In this document: positions 41,674 through 64,000 of the stretch, in pieces | Position numbering within the stretch: position 1 is the stretch's first letter | How the letters are laid out: each line of letters starts with the position of its first letter | Assembly (NCBI GenBank): GCA_030248215.1 | Contig: JASANG010002856.1 | Coordinates: 1-64,000, forward strand | DNA length: 64,000 nucleotides | Reading direction: 5' to 3' | Source: Enoplolaimus lenunculus | Lineage: Eukaryota; Nematoda; Enoplea; Enoplida; Thoracostomopsidae | Position numbers and translations under genes: made by a program | Notes under the pieces: model-generated | The model's input: the letters and a program-made list of their open reading frames with translations, nothing else | Database searches by the model: none | Told to the model about the DNA's origin: nothing

Positions 41674-42706
41674 TGACCCGAATAAGTGGGGGAAATTGTG
41701 AACTTGAATTTTTTACTAAAAATTGTATAGAAATTACAATTCCAGAACGCTAGTATTCTAAACAAATGCCACTTGATCGGATATTAAAAATATCAAAAAT
41801 TTTAATAATTCTGAAGCAGGTACCCGAGAAACAACGTACTTTTTAAAGAGACGGTCTCCAGGCCGTCTCAAAAATTGTTTAGCAATTCTTGTACGATGGC
41901 GCACGTGCCGGATGGCGTCTAACACAGTGGCAGTCTTTACCTTCATCCTCGGCTATGGTATACCCGATCTGTAGCTACATTCAATCGCATTGTTTACACC
42001 ACTAAACGCAAACAACTCTATACTAAAAATAGCACACGATTCGGAGGCAATAAATATTTGAAATATTTATCATGTATCGGTATCAGACGTAGCTAAAAGC
42101 TGAAACCAGACACCAAACTTTGCTGAAACAGCTATATCGTTGTTTAGATTTTCATTCCATTATGGTGTTGTAAAAGCATGTTTAGACCGTAGGTTTAGTG
42201 TCCAGCTACGGCAAATGCCGACAAGCCGAGCCTAATTCAGTTGGGACAGCGGGACAGTTGGGTCAGGGCAACCCAAACTAAGAAATTTATTACTGAAACA
42301 CTTATCCTGCTCATCTTCTGTGTCTCTTGAAACTGGGATCAGTGGTGCTGTAACTCCCCCAACCCCGAAAAAAGAAAAAACTGAGCCTACTGCATCACAT
42401 TCTCAGAATATATAATCATATACCTATCTATATATTTGGCTGTGCATATGTAAACAGGAGTGCACACGTTTGCACTCCAAGTATATTGCTGTCCCGGGAC
42501 AATGGGAAGGTATTAATCGTAACATGGGATGGGGCTGATATGCTCGAACACAGAAACCGCACTGAGGCCTGGCACAGAATTTGAACTGCGTGTACTCGTG
42601 TTACGTCGTACTTTTGTGCTACGTTTTTGCTTCGGTTACAGGATGATGCGGTATAAAACATTTCACTTGCGGGGTTCACGTTATATCTGGGTCAACCTGG
42701 AACATT
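41674..42706. other. Stretch without a supported gene
   Basis: This holds a TGACCCGAATAA stub at 41,674 and a short palindrome GAGACGG...CCGTCTC near 41,850-41,871. Two short ORFs at 41,758-41,946 (minus) and 42,529-42,780 (plus) have no recognisable domain. Confidence 0.4.
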
Positions 42707-42887
42707 CGAAATATTGTTCGTCAGTATCATATGTTCTGTTTGAAAACTTCTGCAAGGTTATGAGCATGAATGTCCTGTAGAATATATATTATATGATGCT
42801 AAAATTTAAAGTTTGGCTAAGAATTTATGAAATTTCTGCCAGAAACAGAAAAACAGAAGCTTAGTATCCGAAATCACATAAAGCTAC
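42707..42887 (+). repeat. 181-bp direct repeat, left copy
   Basis: This runs from CGAAATATTGTTCGTCAG to CACATAAAGCTAC and recurs at 46,174-46,354 with about two differences. It abuts the left end of the foldback element. Confidence 0.92.
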
Positions 42888-45800
42888 GGCCCATGTATAG
42901 ATCAGGGGCTTCCACTTTTCCAGGGTGGAAAACTTACGACCAGGAGTGCATTGCAGCCACTCCTGTATGACGACCTAATTTTTTACTGGTTGGTAGGAAA
43001 AATCGCGGGCATAGGTTTTGCTGTGGAAAAGTGGAAAATTCATAAGCCTGCATATTCCCTGGTTCGGTAGGGAAAATCTGTAGTGTAAAGTTTGTTTGGA
43101 AAACGGGAAAAGTGGAAAATTTAAAAGCTTACATTATTCCTGAGTTGGTAGGGAAAATTTGAAGCATAGGTTTTGGTTGGAAAACGGGAAAAGTGGAAAA
43201 TTTAAACGCTTTGATTTTCCCTTGGTTGGTAGGGAAAATCTGTAGTGTAAAAGTTTGTTTGGAAAACGGGAAAAGTGGAAAATTTAAAAGCTTACATTAT
43301 TCCTGGGTTGGTAGGGAAAATTTGAAGCATAGGTTTTGTTTGGAAAACGGGAAAAGTGGAAAATTTGAACGCCTTGATTTTCCCTTGGTTGGTAGGGAAA
43401 ATCTGTAGTGTAAAAGTTTGTTTGGAAAACGGGAAAAGTGGAAAATTTAAAAGCTTACATTATTCCTGGGTTGGTAGGGAAAATTTGAAGCATAGGTTTT
43501 GGTTGGAAAACGGGAAAAGTGGAAAATTTAAACGCCTAGATTTTCCCTTGGTTGGTAGGGAAAATCTGCAGCATAGGTTTTGGTTGGAAAACGGGAAAAG
43601 TGGAAAATTTAAACGCCTAAATTTACCCTGGGTTGGTAGGAAAATTCTGAAGCAGTGGTTTTGTTTTTAAAACGGGAAAAGTGGAAAATTTCTACGTCTA
43701 GATTTCCCCTTGGTTGGAAGGGAAAATCTAAAGCATAGGTTTTGTTTGCAAAATGGGAAAAGTAGAAAATTCCAATGGAACGATTTAACAACACATAAGG
43801 GAAAATCTAAAGCATAGGTTTTGTTTGCAAAATGGGAAAAGTACAAAATTCCAATGGAACGATTTAACAACACATAGCAGATATTTGCTAAAATTAACAA
43901 GTTAAATATCATTTCAACGACCTGATTTCACCTCACCTGCGGCATCATCTCCGGTTCCGGCTACTTTTGTTCACTTCCGGCTCCGGATCGGGCATTTTTC
44001 ACCTCCGGTTGCATCCTACAAACTAACAGGCAATATACTTCGACACTGGTCAAAACAAGAAACCGCGGAGCGGAACAGTGCAATGAACAAAATCTACTTT
44101 ACACAGTTAAACCTAAATGAGCAGAGCATTTACCCGAAATAATACATGAATATTAAATATATCAGATTATGATAGTCCCAGCACAAGATTGGTCAAAACA
44201 AGATACCACCGAGTGGCCCAGTATTATCAGAACATAAGTCTGTTAACAAAGTAGACACTTTGAGTGACACCTTAAGGTTGTAAAAAAGTTTTAATTTGTT
44301 TTAAAGACGTTGTTGGCTATGGCCTGAAAGCCGAGGAAACATAAATATATCAAATTTGGTCGTCGCTGACTTCCAACCCAGGGTAAATCTAGGCGTTTAA
44401 ATTTTCTACTTTCCCCATTTTTCAACAAAAACCTATGCTTCATGTTTTCCCTATCAACCTAAGGTGAATCTAGGCCTTTAAATTTACCACTTTTCCCGTT
44501 TTCCAACCAAAACCTATGCTTCAGATATTCCCCACCAACCCAGGGTAAATCTAATTCCCCACCAACCCAGGGTAAATCTAGGCATTGAAATTTTCCACTT
44601 TTCCCGTTTTCCAACCAAAACCTATGCTTCAGATTTTCCCTACCAACCTAAGGTAAATCTAGGTCTTTAAATTTTCCACTTTTCCCATTTTCCAACCAAA
44701 ACCTATGCTTCATATATTCCCTACCAACCTAAGGTAAATCTAGGCCTTTAAATTTTCCACTTTTCCCGTTTTCCAACCAAAACCTATGCTTCATATTTTC
44801 CCTACCAACCTAAGGTAAATCTAGGCCTTTAAATTTTCCACTTTTCCCGTTTTCCAACCAAAACCTATGCTTCAGATTTTCCCTACCAACCTAAGGTAAA
44901 TCTAGGCCTTTAAATTTTCCACTTTTCCCGTTTTCCAACCAAAACCTATGCTTCAGATTTTCCCTACCAACCTAAGGTAAATCTAGGCCTTTAAATTTTC
45001 CACTTTTCCCGTTTTCCAACCAAAACCTATGCTTCAGATTTTCCCTACCAACCTAAGGTAAATCTAGGCCTTTAAATTTTCCACTTTTCCCGTTTTCCAA
45101 CCAAAACCTATGCTTCAGATTTTCCCTACCAACCTAAGATAAATCTAGGCCTTTAAATTTTCCACTTTTCCCATTTTCCAACCAAAACCTATGCTTCATA
45201 TTTTCCCTACCAACCTAAGGTAAATCTAGGCCTTTAAATTTTCCACTTTTCCCGTTTTCCAACCAAAATCTATACTTCAGGTTTTCCCTACCAACCCAGC
45301 AGAATTTTCCACTTTTCCCGTTTTCCAACCGAAACCTTTGCTTCAGATTTTCCCTACCAACCCAGGATAAAAATCTAGGCATTGGAATTTTCCACTTTTC
45401 CCGTTTTCCAATCAAAACGCATGCTTCAGATTTTCCCTACCAACCCAGCGAAAAAATCCAGGCATTAGAATTTTCCACTTTTCCCGTTTTCCAACCAAAA
45501 CCTATGCTTCAGATTTTCCTTACCAACCCAGGGGAAAAATCTAGCATTAGAATTTTCCACTTTTCCCGTTTTCCAACCAAAACCTATGCCCTACGCTTGA
45601 ATTTTCCACTTTTCCCGTTTTCCAACCATCGCTTTAGATTTCTCTTACTAACCAAGAAAGTATCTACCCATTTCAATTTTCCACTTTTCCTGTTTTCCAA
45701 CCAAAACCTATGCTTCAAATTTTCCCTACCAACAAAGGGTAAAAATCTAGGCATTAGAATTTTCCACTTTTCCCGTTTTCCAACCAAAACCTATGCTCTA

Positions 45801-46173
45801 CGCTTGAATTTTCCACTTTTCCCGCTTTTCAACCAAAACCTTTGCTTCAGATATTTCTTACTAACCAAGAAAATATTTAGGCATTTGAATTTTCCACTTT
45901 TCCCGTTTTCCAACCAAAACCTACGCTTCTGATTTTCCGTACCAACCCAGGGGAAAATCTAGGCATTAGAATTTTCCACTTTTCCCGTTTTCCAACCAAA
46001 ACCTATGCTTCAGATTTCCCTACCAACCCAGGGTGAAATCTAAGCATTAAATTTTTTAATTTTCCTACCAAATCAGCGGAAAATTTAGCCGTCATACAGG
46101 AGAGGCTGCGCTGCACTCCTGGTTATAAGTTTTCCACCGTGGAAAACTGGAAGCCCTTGTGCCATACATTGGC
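42888..46173. mobile_element. Large foldback element with minisatellite arms
   Basis: The left terminus is GGCCCATGTATAGATCAGGG and the right terminus is the inverse form, GCCATACATTGGC(C). Inner end blocks (TTCCA..TTTTCCA..GTGGAAAACTTA, CCAGGAGTGCA, CTCCTGTATGACG) are also inverted. The left arm (about 43,080-43,790) is about 9-10 units of about 82 bp containing ACGGGAAAAGTGGAAAATTT. The right arm (about 44,380-46,070) is about 20 units in the opposite orientation. ORFs in both arms are readings of the repeat. The centre holds a fragment of the CAGGGTGCAACCGG hAT family at about 43,850-44,022. The termini are those of the GGCC MITE family. Confidence 0.85.
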
Positions 46174-46354
46174 CGAAATATTGTTCGTCAGTATCATATG
46201 TTCTGTTTGAAAACTTCTGCAAGGTTATGAGCATGAATGTCCTGTAGAATATATATTATATGATGCTAAAATTTAAAGTTTGGCTAAAAATTTATGAAAT
46301 TTCTGCCAGAAACAGAAAAACAGAAGCTTAGTATCCGGAATCACATAAAGCTAC
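46174..46354 (+). repeat. 181-bp direct repeat, right copy
   Basis: This is the partner of 42,707-42,887 and abuts the right end of the foldback element. The arrangement is that of a target-site duplication but is far longer than any hAT duplication. Confidence 0.92.
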
Positions 46355-46374
46355 ATAATCTAATTTTTCATCAT

Positions 46375-46693
46375 AGTATTCGTGCGCACAAATTACACAG
46401 TCCTGCATAATTCATACGATGATTACTGGAGACCTGGGATTCAGATCACAATATTTTATGTCGATGTCGAATCAACATGGAAAAAACGTATTCTGCGCTG
46501 CCCCAGTTATAACAGAAACCCCGTAACAGGTTCAGGAATGCCACAATCTCAGTTCTCGATTCACCCAGAAATTCAAACAACAGCCATTCATTTTACAAAT
46601 CACAGTGTAACAATGGAAAGGAACACGAAAAGTTTCGCAACCAGAACAATTGACAAAACACGCTTTGCTGCTTTGTTTCGGATACATAAGTGA
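46375..46693 (+). CDS. Orphan exon-like ORF, function unknown
   Basis: An open frame follows the acceptor-like TTTTTCATCATAG and ends at a TGA. It has protein-like composition, for example NSYDDYWRPGIQITIFYVDV and WKKRILRCPSYNRNP. I recognise no family and no partner exon. It may be the last exon of a plus-strand gene disrupted or displaced by the foldback element, or chance. Confidence 0.3.
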
Positions 46694-46941
46694 ATACAAC
46701 TTCAATTTCACCTGATATCCGTAAGTACCCAGGGATTAACATCCTTTTGTTGGCTCTACTTTACTATGTCTGTTGTTTCTGGCATTATGGATGAGGCTTT
46801 TGCAATGTATCCAGCAGGGTGCAACCGGATTTGAAAAATACCTAAACCACAAGTCAACAAAACTTGCAGGAGTCGGAACTGAGCTGAGGCGAAATTAAGT
46901 ATTTAGCAAATATCTGTAATGTGTTGTTAAATCGTTTGGTT

Positions 46942-49900
46942 TAACCCTTTCTCACACTGAGTTGCCTGTAGGCACCTCAGCGCAGTGTATATACGTTAAG
47001 TAGTATATATCGCACCGTGTTTAACAATTGCAACACGTATACTTAGTACTAAATCACCACAAGACGTGAGAGCCCCCTCGGGCTCGAGCGTCAAGCTCCT
47101 ATAGCTGAGTGGTGATGGTATACGCCTCCCACTCCAGTCACTGGAGTTCGAATCCTAGCATAAATGTAGGTCTCAGGGGAAATAGAAAATATTCATGTGA
47201 GAAAGGGTTAAGCGAAAAATTTTCAGTTTACTATCTATAACCCTTTCTCACATTGAGTTGCCTGTAGGCACCTCAGCGCAGTGTATATACGTTAAGTAGT
47301 ATATATCGCACCGTGTTTAACAATTGCAACACGTATACTTAGTACTAAATCACCACAAGACGTGAGAGCCCCCTCGGGCTCGAGCGTCAAGCTCCTATAG
47401 CTGAGTGGTGATGGTATACGCCTCCCACTCCAGTCACTGGAGTTCGAATCCTAGCATAAAAGTAGGTCTCAGGGGAAATAGAAAATATTCATGTGAGAAA
47501 GGGTTAAGCGAAAAATTTTCAGTTTACTATCTATAACCCTTTCTCACATTGAGTTGCCTGTAGGCAACTCAGCGCAGTGTATATACGTTAAATAGTATAT
47601 ATCGCACCGTGTTTAACAATTGCAACACGTATACTTAGTACTAACTCACCACAAGACGTGAGAGCCCCCTCGGGCTCGAGTGTCAAGCTCCTATAGCTGA
47701 GTGGTGATGGTATACGCCTCCCACTCCAGTCACTGGAGTTCGAATCCTAGCATAAAAGTAGGTCTCAGGGGAAATAGAAAATATTCATGTGAGAAAGGGT
47801 TAAGCGAAAAATTTTCAGTTTACTATCTATAACCCTTTCTCACATTGAGTTGCCTGTAGGCAACTCAGCGCAGTGTATATACGTTAAATAGTATATATCG
47901 CACCGTGTTTAACAATTGCAACACGTATACATAGTACTAAATCACCACAAGACGTGAGAGCGCCCTCGGGCTCGAGCGTCAAGCTCCTATAGCTGAGTGG
48001 TGATGGTATACGCCTCCCACTCCAGTCACTGGAGTTCGAATCCTAGCATAAAAGTAGGTCTCAGGGGAAATAGAAAATATTCATGTGAGAAAGGGTTAAG
48101 CGAAAAATTTTCAGTTTACTATCTATAACCCTTTCTCACATTGAGTTGCCTGTAGGCACCTCAGCGCAGTGTATATACGTTAAGTAGTATATATCGCACC
48201 GTGTTTAACAATTGCAACACGTATACTTAGTACTAAATCACCACAAGACGTGAGAGCCCCCTCGGGCTCGAGCGTCAAGCTCCTATAGCTGAGTGGTGAT
48301 GGTATACGCCTCCCACTCCAGTCACTGGAGTTCGAATCCTAGCATAAAAGTAGGTCTCAGGGGAAATAGAAAATATTCATGTGAGAAAGGGTTAAGCGAA
48401 AAATTTTCAGTTTACTATCTATAACCCTTTCTCACATTGAGTTGCCTGTAGGCACCTCAGCGCAGTGTATATACGTTAAGTAGTATATATCGCACCGTGT
48501 TTAACAATTGCAACACGTATACTTAGTACTAAATCACCACAAGACGTGAGAGCCCCCTCGGGCTCGAGCGTCAAGCTCCTATAGCTGAGTGGTGATGGTA
48601 TACGCCTCCCACTCCAGTCACTGGAGTTCGAATCCTAGCATAAAAGTAGGTCTCAGGGGAAATAGAAAATATTCATGTGAGAAAGGGTTAAGCGAAAAAT
48701 TTTCAGTTTACTATCTATAACCCTTTCTCACATTGAGTTGCCTGTAGGCAACTCAGCGCAGTGTATATACGTTAAATAGTATATATCGCACCGTGTTTAA
48801 CAATTGCAACACGTATACTTAGTACTAACTCACCACAAGACGTGAGAGCCCCCTCGGGCTCGAGCGTCAAGCTCCTATAGCTGAGTGGTGATGGTATACG
48901 CCTCCCACTCCAGTCACTGGAGTTCGAATCCTAGCATAAAAGTAGGTCTCAGGGGAAATAGAAAATATTCATGTGAGAAAGGGTTAAGCGAAAAATTTTC
49001 AGTTTACTATCTATAACCCTTTCTCACATTGAGTTGCCTGTAGGCAACTCAGCGCAGTGTATATACGTTAAATAGTATATATCGCACCGTGTTTAACAAT
49101 TGCAACACGTATACATAGTACTAAATCACCACAAGACGTGAGAGCGCCCTCGGGCTCGAGCGTCAAGCTCCTATAGCTGAGTGGTGATGGTATACGCCTC
49201 CCACTCCAGTCACTGGAGTTCGAATCCTAGCATAAAAGTAGGTCTCAGGGGAAATAGAAAATATTCATGTGAGAAAGGGTTAAGCGAAAAATTTTCAGTT
49301 TACTATCTATAACCCTTTCTCACATTGAGTTGCCTGTAGGCAACTCAGCGCAGTGTATATACGTTAAATAGTATATATCGCACCGTGTTTAACAATTGCA
49401 ACACGTATACATAGTACTAAATCACCACAAGACGTGAGAGCGCCCTCGGGCTCGAGCGTCAAGCTCCTATAGCTGAGTGGTGATGGTATACGCCTCCCAC
49501 TCCAGTCACTGGAGTTCGAATCCTAGCATAAAAGTAGGTCTCAGGGGAAATAGAAAATATTCATGTGAGAAAGGGTTAAGCGAAAAATTTTCAGTTTACT
49601 ATCTATAACCCTTTCTCACATTGAGTTGCCTGTAGGCACCTCAGCGCAGTGTATATACGTTAAGTAGTATATATCGCACCGTGTTTAACAATTGCAACAC
49701 GTATACTTAGTACTAAATCACCACAAGACGTGAGAGCCCCCTCGGGCTCGAGCGTCAAGCTCCTATAGCTGAGTGGTGATGGTATACGCCTCCCACTCCA
49801 GTCACTGGAGTTCGAATCCTAGCATAAAAGTAGGTCTCAGGGGAAATAGAAAATATTCATGTGAGAAAGGGTTAAGCGAAAAATTTTCAGTTTACTATCT

Positions 49901-50466
49901 ATAACCCTTTCTCACATTGAGTTGCCTGTAGGCAACTCAGCGCAGTGTATATACGTTAAATAGTATATATCGCACCGTGTTTAACAATTGCAACACGTAT
50001 ACTTAGTACTAACTCACCACAAGACGTAAGAGCCCCCTCGGGCTCGAGCGTCAAGCTCCTATAGCTGAGTGGTGATGGTATACGCCTCCCACTCCAGTCA
50101 CTGGAGTTCGAATCCTAGCATAAAAGTAGGTCTCAGGGGAAATAGAAAATATTCATGTGAGAAAGGGTTAAGCGAAAAATTTTCAGTTTACTATCTATAA
50201 CCCTTTCTCACATTGAGTTGCCTGTAGGCAACTCAGCGCAGTGTATATACGTTAAATAGTATATATCGCACCGTGTTTAACAATTGCAACACGTATACAT
50301 AGTACTAAATCACCACAAGACGTGAGAGCGCCCTCGGGCTCGAGCGTCAAGCTCCTATAGCTGAGTGGTGATGGTATACGCCTCCCACTCCAGTCACTGG
50401 AGTTCGAATCCTAGCATAAAAGTAGGTCTCAGGGGAAATAGAAAATATTCATGTGAGAAAGGGTTA
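46942..50466 (+). repeat. Array of twelve 296-bp units, each a piggyBac-like MITE plus spacer
   Basis: Each MITE is 269 bp, bounded by TAACCCTTTCTCACA and its inverse TGTGAGAAAGGGTTA. A 27-bp spacer (GCGAAAAATTTTCAG core) separates copies. Starts fall at 46,942 + 296n for n = 0 to 11, with no gaps. Only the two outer edges read TTAA next to CCC/GGG, the piggyBac-type target; inner left edges read ATAACCC. Inside each unit are TAGCTGAGTGG and AGTTCGAATCC, which match tRNA-type A and B boxes 32 bp apart. Copies differ at a few positions that recur in blocks, suggesting multi-unit duplication. Confidence 0.9.
47102..47155 (+). promoter_or_regulatory. tRNA-like internal promoter of the array unit (first of 12)
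   Basis: The A-box-like TAGCTGAGTGG is at 47,102-47,112 and the B-box-like AGTTCGAATCC at 47,145-47,155. The same pair recurs every 296 bp. The surrounding GCCTCCCA resembles the tRNA-Gly(CCC) anticodon loop, but the anticodon stem does not pair. A TTTT run in each spacer could end a Pol III transcript. Confidence 0.55.
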
Positions 50467-50539
50467 ACGCTTATTTTTTACGAAATCCTTTCAATTCTTT
50501 ATCTGTCGGAGCCGGAAGCAAACCCCCGGTTGTACTCTG

Positions 50540-51763
50540 GTTTCTCGATAAAGTTCAAGCGCTAGCAAAACACCTGTAATAAAAAACCATAAAATCTGCA
50601 CCTAGAACAAAAATCGTTTAAACAGAAAGAAAATACATCAACCGAAACAGAGACACGTAAAAACATACATGAAAATTGAAATATGAATATACTACGGATA
50701 AAACAACATCCAAATCATACAATTACACATGTGTCACGTTTTTTCACAAATTTCGCTGCCATTTAGTAACGGGAAAAACGGTTTTTCCGAAAGGACGGAA
50801 AAACTACATAATATATTATTAATCAATCTTAGCAAATAACTTGCGTAACAACAAAACGTCGCGGCAAACTGTACGAAATTTGTTTTTCTCATGCCTCCCA
50901 TTCGGAACTAGTTAGTGTTGCTAACGCTGCTGATTTTCTAGAGTTAGTATAACTGTTTGACTGGGTATACCAGACGTTTTTCCAGCTTGTATACACTGTA
51001 GGCGTGATATAGCTGAATTGGAAGCAGATGTAATGTTTGTTGCTTCAGCAGAGGCTTAATTTTATTCACAACGTTTTTGCTGATGCCCTATCTACTTCTT
51101 TGGTCTTGGAAAATATTTTTGTTCTTTTCGTTTGATGCGCGAGTTGGCAGTTTTGAACTAAACCAGTGATTAATTTGTTTGCCGAGCTCAAACCGAATCA
51201 GATTGCGGCCAGCTATATGCAGATGCCATTTCCTAGACTTTTGAAACTGTTGTACTGCGAACAATATGCTTATCATGTTACAAAATGTTTATACTTAGTA
51301 AATTAGTCATGTGATTATCTTTTTCGATTTCTCCGTTATACCGGAAAAACCACTTTTCCACTTTTCTGTTTGGAACACAAATCGTCACGGTTAGCAATAT
51401 GTAGAGCGACTTGTGTAATCATTCAAACATGAATTTTTTGACTTGTGGCAAACGCATACTCGAGGGTCATCATAATTACAGTTTTATCAGTTGAAGCATA
51501 GTTTCTGATTATTTCGTTCTTCTGGACCCGATAGCATAGACGACAAACCTTATTTCGGACTCCGAAATTGAAAAGTTTCCAGCGCCAATTAGGTGGAACT
51601 TCGTTTTTACGCTATCTTATAATTTATGTTGCGATATGAGTATGAAACTATTCTCACAACACTATTACTCATACATAGTTTCGTCACATATAACACAGCC
51701 ATAGCACAAATTAAATAAACTTCCGTTTATCCAAGTATTAATATCTTTGTTATACACAATATA
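50540..51763. other. Stretch without a supported gene
   Basis: This lies beyond the 3' end of the minus-strand remodeller gene. It may contain its 3' untranslated region; I see no clear polyadenylation signal for that strand. Confidence 0.4.

Positions 51764-64000
<12,237 letters not shown>

Larger units (their letters stand above)
46815..50539. mobile_element. hAT element, CAGGGTGCAACCGG family, carrying the MITE array
   Basis: The left end is CAGGGTGCAACCGGATTTG at 46,815. The right end is CCCCCGGTTGTACTCTG at 50,539. The interior left part (ATTTAGCAAATATCTG, TGTTGTTAAATCG) matches the complement of 43,851-43,890. The 12-unit array is inserted at a TTAA inside it. The 8-bp flanks are only weakly alike. 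Confidence 0.6.

Noticed and set aside
41758-41946. A 62-codon arginine-rich minus-strand ORF
   Set aside because: It has a plausible look but no homology I recognise, no clear splice sites and short length.
43193-45932. Several ORFs of 60-140 codons such as those reading KSGKFK or FHFSRF
   Set aside because: They are frames of the 82-bp minisatellite arms; the peptide repeats follow the DNA repeat on both strands.
47085-47170. A true tRNA-Gly gene in each array unit
   Set aside because: A and B boxes are present, but the anticodon stem does not pair and the T stem has a bulge, so only a tRNA-like promoter is claimed.

Overview
This is animal nuclear DNA. It is AT-rich and holds intron-split genes on the minus strand, short exons with GT-AG borders and a heavy load of nested transposable elements. 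There are no prokaryotic operons. The organism looks like an invertebrate metazoan. A tunicate would fit the small-exon genes and dense short inverted-repeat elements, but that is a guess; nothing here fixes the phylum.

Layout. Positions 1-21.7 kb have no host gene I can support. They carry many small inverted-repeat elements (MITEs). The commonest family has GGCC(C/A)ATGTA termini, a (TTAGGC)-like core and perfect 8-bp target duplications, so it behaves like a hAT element. 21.8-26.6 kb holds a small gene on the minus strand for an EF-hand-like protein of about 114 residues. Its start codon is the last three bases of exon 1, its second exon is 31 bp, and one exon has been tandemly duplicated. 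26.6-31 kb is again MITE-rich. 31.0-34.4 kb is a 25-bp minisatellite of roughly 78 units, interrupted by an older dispersed repeat.

34,439-41,161 is a young, apparently whole Ty3/gypsy (Metaviridae) element of the CsRn1 type. It has identical 335-bp LTRs, a 4-bp target duplication and a tRNA-Trp-like primer site. Its cargo is unusual: an IMPACT/UPF0029-family domain upstream of Gag, two 2A-like motifs that would separate products during translation, and a PWWP domain after the integrase. This is the most novel object in the window.

42.7-46.4 kb is a large foldback element built of about 82-bp minisatellite arms. It shares its terminal bases with the GGCC MITE family and is flanked by 181-bp direct repeats. 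46.9-50.5 kb is an array of exactly twelve 296-bp units. Each unit is a piggyBac-like MITE with internal tRNA-like A and B boxes, and the whole array sits inside a hAT element.

51.8-64 kb is a SMARCAD1/Fun30-type SNF2 chromatin remodeller on the minus strand. Fourteen exons are well supported, covering the pre-ATPase helical region, both ATPase lobes and the C-terminal region. A last exon and a 5' exon are tentative, and several introns hold degraded CAGGGTGCAACCGG (hAT) elements. The two host genes show no functional link.
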